Shown here piece after piece: positions 57,020 to 64,000 of a stretch of 64,000 bases of DNA. Position 1 is the first letter of the stretch. Each line of letters starts with the position of its first letter. Position numbers and translations under genes: made by a program. Below the pieces are notes generated by a model, which saw nothing but the letters and a program-made list of their open reading frames with translations, searched no databases and was not told where the DNA came from. The DNA comes from Isoetes taiwanensis (Eukaryota > Streptophyta > Lycopodiopsida > Isoetales > Isoetaceae), in assembly GCA_021234155.1 (NCBI GenBank), contig JAJEKV010000006.1, forward strand, positions 29,467,997-29,531,996, read 5' to 3'.

Positions 57020-57744
57020 TAACTACATAAGATATACGTTAAACAATTGCTTCAAAACAATTGCTTCAAAATACTTACCTAATTTTAATTCAGAGAACTT
57101 GAACCATACCTTATTACATCTTTGTTGTCCTCATGAACCTCAACAAAATCATTTAACCGGGTTGAGGTATTTCCAACTCATTTGGCCTGTGGATCCTTCT
57201 TGGCCTATGATCTAGAACATCTTGAAACCTTATACGCTTCCATATTCAAATTAAAAATATTTGCATGTTCGTTATGCTAAGAAGATGCCATTTAATGCAC
57301 TTTTATCATACAATCTTACACATGTGCCACTTGATCTTACACGTGTAGACTCATGTATTTTATTTTCAAAGCCAGAATCAGATATACCCTTCCAAATTGA
57401 AAACTATATATAGTTTTCAATAAAAGAAACCTAATGTAGAATCTGTGGAACCCTAATGTAGTTTCAAGGGAAACCTAACGTAGTTTCAAGGAAACAACAT
57501 TAGGCTTCCATTGAAACTACATTAGTTTTTCAATAAGAAACCCTAAAAGGTTTCCAAAGTGAAGTCCAACCAAATGGGGAGTAGATAAAACCATCTGGTG
57601 CTCCCTTGGTGTTGCATACATTAGTGAAATAAGGTATTAGAGATTGTCGGGTCTTAACGATGGTATTACACATATGTTTGAGTGGAATTGCATCTCCTAT
57701 GTAAGTTTATTATATTATTGTCTTGTCTTGTAGCTTGTTTTTCA
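57020..57744. other. No recognised gene; short repeats and a perfect palindrome
   Basis: A 14-bp tandem pair (aacaattgcttcaa) lies at 57042-57069. Repeated gtagtttcaagg/gaaac motifs, on both strands, lie at about 57424-57560. Similar gaaactaca/tagtttc words occur near 45410-45470. Confidence 0.6.
57397..57420. repeat. Perfect 24-bp palindrome
   Basis: ttgaaaactata is followed directly by its reverse complement, able to form a hairpin or cruciform. Confidence 0.95.
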
Positions 57745-58728
57745 CTATAACTATTTTGTAGGTTTGTTTTCCAATGTAACTACAAGAAGAGTTTCTAATA
57801 GAAGGTGCAAGGATGTAAACCCACTACCCCATTCTTCCCTCCTACCGACTACCACATTTTTCAATTTGTAGAGATTTACTTTGTTTCCACTAGACGTAGA
57901 TTTAGTAATTATCATCAAATGTCTGGTGTTTTGTTTATACTAGTCGTGCACAGTTTGTGCGATGCATAGATTTTATGCCTAGTGGTGTGGTATGTTGTGG
58001 GTGAAAATACGTTTATCTTTGTTTTGTGATTCCTTCGCAAGGTATTCCTTCCAGCAGAATCATAGAAATAGCACAGTAACTGTGCAATCACGTTGACTGC
58101 GCGCCGCTCTTCTAGCCAATTTTTACTCATATTTTTGAGCATGGAAAGCTTGGCCAATCCCGCTTCAAATCGGGTTGAATGACTTCCAAGCTGACCGGAA
58201 TGAGAGGAATTAGGCTTGTTGATCCCTGCAAACCAAAAACCTCTTCAAGCGCCTCCGGATTCGATCAGTTCCAAGATCACAGAAATCTGCCCTCAAAATG
58301 CGCAGTAACCATAAGGGATATCTAATCACCAAAACAAAGGTAAACGTATTTTCACCTGTAAATTGCAATGTTTTTGGTCCCAAAATAAAATCACATTGGA
58401 TCTACATGAGACAAAGTTTTAGGTCCTAAAGAAGACAAAAGTGGATTTGAAACTTATTCTTGTCCTGAAATACTCATATTGAAAAGTCACAGAATTATTT
58501 TTTAACATCCATAAAATAAAATTGTGCCATACGAAAGCAAATGCAACTAGAATAATTCAATTGCAAATGTAACGCAAGGATACTAGTCATTTGCGCCTAG
58601 TATGTAACTCAAGGATTGCTTCAAGTTCTTAAGTTTATATATACAAATTAAATTTTGAAGCTTCAGAGACAAATCGCACAAGGGTATCTGCTAGGGACCC
58701 ACGGTAATGACAATTTCCCCTGGCAAAC

Positions 58729-58800
58729 CCTTTGTATCATGCAATGTGCGCCAAACTAGTGGGAAAAACTTTTGTATCATGCAATGGGTGCCAAAGTGGT
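58729..58800. repeat. Imperfect tandem of cttttgtatcatgcaatg
   Basis: Two copies, about 43 bp apart, each followed by g.gccaaa. Copy A of the duplication has a single equivalent. Confidence 0.8.
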
Positions 58801-59134
58801 GGTTGCAGAAGTAGGCCATACTTGATGACGTTAGGAGAGTTCAACACATTATGAACACTACATATAGTTCTTACGAACAATGACATGTATATGTAGTGAA
58901 GTGATAGGCGGCCCGATATATATAAGTCCTTTAGAAGCAAAATATAAAATCCGTGGAACTTTCGAAAGGAGAGGAATTTCTACTGAACTGAAATGCGAGT
59001 GTCGTACAAAATTTCACACATGGATAGTGTGAAAAGCAAGAAGGCAGTTTTTTTTTTTTGAACGTGAAAGAGATATGGGTTCTTGGGATTAAAAGGTGAA
59101 TAAGAGGAGCCATTATTGGTGCAGAGTAGCAGAA

Positions 59135-60243
59135 ATGGGATGCATGGGGTTCAATGTGGTGGATATGGTGCTCCAAAATCTGAACAGAAAATTTAAGGCA
59201 CAGGGCCTGGTCTCGATTCTGGTGGAACTAGACAACGGAAGCATAATCCGGTGTTGGGTACCTGAAAACCGGCCAGAAAACAAGCCCAATTTGCTCCTCA
59301 TTCACGGTTTTGGAGGAAACGCCACCGCAGGTTGATTTCAGGTTCCGGCATTTGCAAAAATTACCCTTTTTGTTCCCGATTTGGTTTTCTTCGGCGAATC
59401 TTACACGAAAAGCAGAGACCGGTCTGAAGAATTCCAGGCGCTCTGGCATGCTCAAGTTGCCCAGCACCAAAACGTAACAGAGGTTTCTGTTTTGGGAACC
59501 AGCTATGGCGGTATGGTGGCCTTCTATTTGGGCCATATGGCCCCCCTTTGGTTACAAAAGTGGTCATTGCCAGTTCTGGGGTTTGTATGGACTCTTCTTC
59601 TAATGATAAGCTATTGAACGAATTTAATGCCTCCCATATTTCTGAGGTGCTAATGCCTACCAATCCTTCTCATCTCAAAAGGACCTTCAATTTACTAATG
59701 CATCAGCCCTCCATGCTCATTAACATGATCCCGGGTTTTGTATTCACTGACTATCAAGACGTGAGCCCCTTTCCTCTCTGCATGTGCGTTTGTGTTTTCT
59801 TTTTCCTACTGTGTTGATGAGGTTTTTCGCCTTTGCAGGTTTTTGATTATAATAGAGAAGAGAGAATAGAGCTCTTGGATGGTATGATCATAGGAAGCAA
59901 GAAACCTCCTCCTCTTCCTGTACTTAATCAAGAAGTTCTCATCATATGGGGTGAAGGAGATAAGATCTTTGACCTCGATCTCGCTTATAAGCTTCAAAGG
60001 TAAACTTTAATCCAATAATATTACACTTTTTCCCTCGGTAAAATTTACATTCTTAACTAAGATTTTTGAAGCACTCCCTCTTATCCTTAAGCAAAACTAA
60101 ATTTGTGTTGCAGGCATCTCAATGACAAGGCAAAACTCATGATTATCCCAAAGACTGGCCACATCCCCCAAGTTGAGAATCCTAAGGAATTCAATAGTCA
60201 TGTTCTTCAGTTCCTCGATAATACATTGATAACGTCAAATTAA
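59135..60243 (+). pseudogene. Alpha/beta-hydrolase gene, copy B, with one stop and one frameshift
   Basis: Exons are 59135-59760, 59839-59999 and 60114-60243 with GT/AG introns of 78 and 114 bp. The encoded fold is a plant ABHD6-like serine hydrolase (lipase/esterase class; substrate unknown). Catalytic elements are present: oxyanion-hole HGFGGNAT, nucleophile elbow GTSYGG (Ser), GEGDKIFDLD (Asp) and KTGHIPQVENPKEF (His). A stop at 59333, just after HGFGGNATAG, replaces a W-Q-W-like segment. A one-base shift in the CCCCCC/TTTGG stretch near 59545 changes frame from APLW to LVTKVVIASSGV. All other coding parts and both introns look intact, so inactivation is recent, or these are sequencing/assembly errors. 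Confidence 0.9.
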
Positions 60244-61095
60244 GGATAGATATCTACATAATGTACCGCACTGAGTACTATATATTCACCAAGATGATTG
60301 TTGATGAAAAAATGGCAAAAAAAGTAATGATTATATTGAGTAGTTGGCAATAGGATGGTAAAGTTGGTATATTCAGGTCCCACACTAGATGGAAAAAAAG
60401 TTGGCTATAGGACAACTTTTCAGCGTATCTCTAACAAACTCAGCAATCCATTATGTGCATTTTAAATTAGAAGAAATTTATTGTGTTAGCCAAGGCCTAG
60501 CATTGTGTGTTTAAACTTAGATTTGATTGTTAGTGATTCGACATAATTGGAGCCCATCTATACACTCATACACATAAACAAATTGCAAATTTGGGGCCAC
60601 TTTCTAGTCTTGTTGCAGTGCCCCTATCAGAGAGTCAATGTCAGATGCAACCATGGATTGTCATGTTGTATCCTGAGAGTGAACAAAATTTGCTGAAGTG
60701 AGTTGTTAGTACCAATAACTAGATGCATTGGTCTAGCAAATACCAAAGATAGCTACATTTCAAAACTATTTAAAGATGCAAAAGAAATCTACGTTTCTTG
60801 GTAATTATTATTGTGAGAGATTGGCTTCTATGTGATACCACACAATGGAAAATGCCGTACTACTTATTTGCAAATTTATATTTAGCATTTGTTCTACCAT
60901 ATAATTTCCTTTTTGAAAGTTTTATGGGATTTGAGAACTTTTATATTGGAGAGCTTTTATTTTGGTTAACTGCATGTTAACCAAGTGGATAATGCCATGT
61001 GGTCACGTAAGCAGAGGGCTAGGGGTGACCATTCTTTTATCTGTTCTTCTGCACCATATGTTGCTCTTACTTATTCATCTAGTAGTAAGATGTTT

Positions 61096-62020
61096 TTGGT
61101 TTTACATTTGGTCTTTGTTTCTAGGTTCCCATCTTTTGATAGAAAGACATTTGAAGTCTTTCCAACAAGGTCCAAATTTTTGTTTGACATGGTTAGTTTG
61201 TGATCATGATCATTGAGCACGGCAAGAAATGCATCTCTAGGCACATTGAGTTATTGGATCCTTTGAGGCCAAGTTTCTAGATGCCCTAAGGTACCATCGC
61301 ATTGCTTATTTTCATTTTTTGACATCGACCGTAATATATGGGGCAAGTGGATGCTACATAAACTCCTTGGCTCCATTGTAAGAAGTCTTTCTGTCCCAGA
61401 CAGGGGTTGGAAGTATGAGATTCATCTCATGCTCCTGCTACAAGACTTATTTTACAAAATGATTGGACATTTCTCTATTGATTGGCTAGGCATCATTTTT
61501 GGTTTGGATTTTTCCAACATGAGATGAAGTTTGTCCATATGTGGCCCCAAGCATGTCGCGAACCACAATTTTTGAGAAAATCTCATCATATTGGAATTCG
61601 ATTCACAGGGATGGTGCATTTTCCAAGCATCCAACAAAAGGAACATCGTATATAGTTATTTATTGCGAAGAACATCGACAACTTAGTATGTGCATTCTAA
61701 AATGGCATGAACAAAAATCACATGGAAAAAAGAGTCCACCTGGATATCCATTGTGGAAATGTGATGCTGCACTTGAACAAGATAGAGGCCAATCTCTACC
61801 ACCATATATGTGACTGGGGTGAATGTCATTGGATTATCAGGAGTCCTGCCTATTGCTCAAGAAGGCCCTACAAGAACATGGATGATCCATCTAAAGGACA
61901 TAGCGAGGAGCAAAGATTGACATGGCCTTGGGTGCATCTTTAGTTATTTTATGGTGCAATGAAAGGGGCTCTTACCACAGGGCTACATTCGATGAGTATG
62001 GGGCCATATGGTCCATATGG
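61096..62020. other. No recognised gene
   Basis: Several short open frames on both strands (for example plus 61541-61813) have protein-like composition but no family I know. A diverged retroelement fragment is possible. Confidence 0.35.
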
Positions 62021-62024
62021 TAAC

Positions 62025-62150
62025 AAAGTAAATCTCTACAAATTGAAAATGTGGTAGTCGGTAGAGGGGAAGAATGTGGTGGTGGTATAGTTCCTTGCAC
62101 CCTGTATTAAAAAACTCTTCTTTGTAGTTACATTGGGAAACAAACCTACA
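62025..62150 (-). repeat. Inverted copy of the upstream flank of hydrolase copy B
   Basis: The reverse complement matches 57750-57890, including ctaccgactaccacatttt and tagagatttactttgtt, at roughly 85% by eye. The two flank the hydrolase copy as inverted repeats about 4.1 kb apart. Confidence 0.85.
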
Positions 62151-63770
62151 AAATAATTATCTACACATATATACGCTTTCCTATTTCCATTTTCTCCTTT
62201 TGTCACAATCAATTTTTAAAGGCCGCATCCAAACTTTATAGTTTGCATGCCACGTGATATTTTCTTTTTTTATAATCTTCGACCGGGCTATTGGCTTATG
62301 CATGCGCTGTATGTTGCTCTCGGGATGTTCTCCGGCCAACAGAAGAAGAGAAGGGATCTCTCGGCTTTCAAGGTAAGTCACAAGAAAATTGCTTTCAAGG
62401 CAAGTCACAAGAAAATTTCGATGAAGCTAAATGCGAAACTAGATTCGCCGACGCCGCATCTAGGTAAAAGGAACTGTGATATTGTCGGACGTCGAACCCA
62501 ATTTCCCCTCAAGGGCACAACTTCACTAACGGCATTTTGGTGAACCTCTTCGACTTTGCTCTTTTGTGCTTAGAAATTTAGGTTAGGAAGCCTTTAACGG
62601 ACCTACACCGGGTTCAAATGTCAGATTCATTGGAGAGATCGCCATAGCTAAACCCGAAGCAAAAAATGCGTTTCGCTCGTTTCTTTGTGTTATTAAGCGA
62701 TTTTTTTTTATTGGAACCTCGTGGCGGGCGTAATGGTCCTATCTTTCCCTGCATTTTTCAATTTGGCATTCTCTCGGGTATTGGAAATAATAACAGTATG
62801 CTTAGTTTGGCTAAGGGCCGCCCAACCATATGGGATTGATTTTTGCGATGTTACTAGAAGGTTTTCAAAATGGCAAGAGCGCGTTTCCATGTTGCCAGTA
62901 AGTTCTATTTCAAGCTCCTACTTCTATTTGTTAGATATATCTCAAATAAAAATGCCATGTGGGATCATCAAATGAGCCACATCTGTTTTCGTGTTTATGT
63001 TACTATACTATATGTTTTTATTTCGATGTTGAACTCTTATTTATATCTAATATCTATTTGTAGGCATTTAATTCAAGCCATCTCAAGTATTCCAGGAGGA
63101 GTCTGTAAGCTTCCTAGACTTTTCACGCAATTATGTCTCTAGGACCCCAATTATGTTTTAGTTTGATGGTGCATATTTGACTGTGGTTCATTCCATTTGG
63201 AGGTTTATTGACTCCTAATAGAAATAGAACAAGTTTTACTTTTTGGGGCCCAAGATCACTAGAGGTGATGGCAAGGTGTCTTTAACCATCTGTTCTTTCA
63301 AAAATTATACTTACTCTATAATGTTTCAACATGCATAAGAAATGCAAATCAAACAAATGAAAAGCCAGAGGGCCTGTAAAATTTTCGACCCAATTAAGGA
63401 GTATCTTTTGGCTGTGAGAAAGCACTTCTCTAAAGATTGGTACTTTCCTAGCTAAGAATTTATTAGTAATATGCAAGGTAATTTGCATGTCTTTTCAAAC
63501 ACTTTGTTACAATATGCATACAAAGTATAGGATCCTAAATAAGTCCTTACACAAAGGTCGTGGAAGAGGAAGAGGTTATTGAATTGGCTTAATGAAATGA
63601 AGTAAGAAAGTGCCTAGCGATAGAAATGGAAACATCCAACTCTGGATGCAAGGTAACAAATTCCAGCGGGTTCAATGCGTATATGTTGCGTCCAATTGAT
63701 TGATTTCAGCTTGTGGATATGGAATCGGTCATACACATAAAAATAGGTAGTTATTGAAAAGTGCGCCTAA
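62151..63770. other. No recognised gene; 27-bp tandem at 62365-62418
   Basis: ctttcaaggtaagtcacaag is repeated at 27-bp spacing. Otherwise AT-rich non-coding sequence. Confidence 0.5.
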
Positions 63771-63771
63771 T

Positions 63772-63976
63772 TGACTTTCCTAATCCCGTGACTTGAAACT
63801 CAAGATAATTTAACATTATCGCATTTTCACAATAAAGATGTCGGGCTATTTGAAGTGCCTATTTGAAGTATGGGCGTTTGACTTGCCTAATGTTTGACTT
63901 TGAAGTTCAAGCTACTTTAACCTTATCTGCCTTTACAATAGAAAGATGTCACCGCTTGAAGTGGCTATTTGAAGTA
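63772..63976. repeat. Diverged tandem duplication, about 100-bp unit
   Basis: The unit runs from gactt.cctaat to ctatttgaagta. Copies lie at 63772-63870 and 63878-63976 with about 75% identity by eye. Confidence 0.8.
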
Positions 63977-64000
63977 GTGCAATGTAACCTTTATTTATTT

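Larger units (their letters stand above)
57745..61095 (+). repeat. Inverted segmental duplication, copy B (hydrolase locus)
   Basis: Counterpart of 35285-38140 in opposite orientation, with about 20 kb between them. The upstream match includes gcctagtggtgtggt (57975 area versus 37890). Copy B has additional sequence between about 58000 and 58600. Confidence 0.92.

Overview
The window is nuclear DNA of a land plant with a large, transposon-rich genome. Three host genes or gene remnants look plant-like: a plastid-type thioredoxin exon, an alpha/beta-hydrolase, and a long-intron gene of unknown function. Several Ty3/gypsy and Ty1/copia elements, LINE pieces and a hAT-type MITE fill most of the rest. 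One stretch matches the plant initiator tRNA-Met. A seed plant, perhaps a gymnosperm, is my inference. No bacterial, organellar or CRISPR features were seen.

Layout. 1-2.15 kb: no gene, simple repeats and an LTR-like GC-richer patch. 2.2-3.8 kb: minus-strand LTR pieces of a Ty3/gypsy family with an embedded 47-nt copy of the 3' half of initiator tRNA-Met. 3.8-5.7 kb: a broken plus-strand Ty3/gypsy pol. 7.06-15.4 kb: a minus-strand multi-exon host gene of unknown function. Two complementary parts of a copia element sit in different introns of it. 15.9-17.4 kb: a recent 0.47-kb direct duplication. 17.4-27 kb: mostly non-coding, with many short tandem duplications and a 204-bp hAT-type MITE that has a perfect 8-bp target-site duplication. 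27.1-30.3 kb: a minus-strand copia element. 30.7-34.6 kb: a fragment of the gypsy family whose long copy lies at 46-57 kb. It stops inside RNase H at a 0.58-kb polypyrimidine tract bounded by a 12-bp inverted repeat. 35.3-38.1 kb and 57.7-61.1 kb: an inverted segmental duplication, each copy carrying a damaged alpha/beta-hydrolase gene. 38.8-39.25 kb: a retroposed unit with target-site duplication. 40.2-44.1 kb: LINE pieces on both strands. 45.8-46.04 kb: a thioredoxin first-exon pseudogene. 46.29-57.01 kb: a 10.7-kb chromodomain-bearing gypsy element with LTRs, a near-perfect 5-bp target-site duplication and extra coding sequence upstream of gag. 61-64 kb: no recognised gene.

How it fits together. 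The only gene that still looks functional is the unknown minus-strand gene at 7.06-15.4 kb, whose clearest exons keep splice sites and mostly keep frame. Both hydrolase copies, the thioredoxin exon and every retroelement ORF carry stops or frameshifts. No exact similarity search could be run. Boundaries given as approximate are read by eye from motif and repeat alignment.
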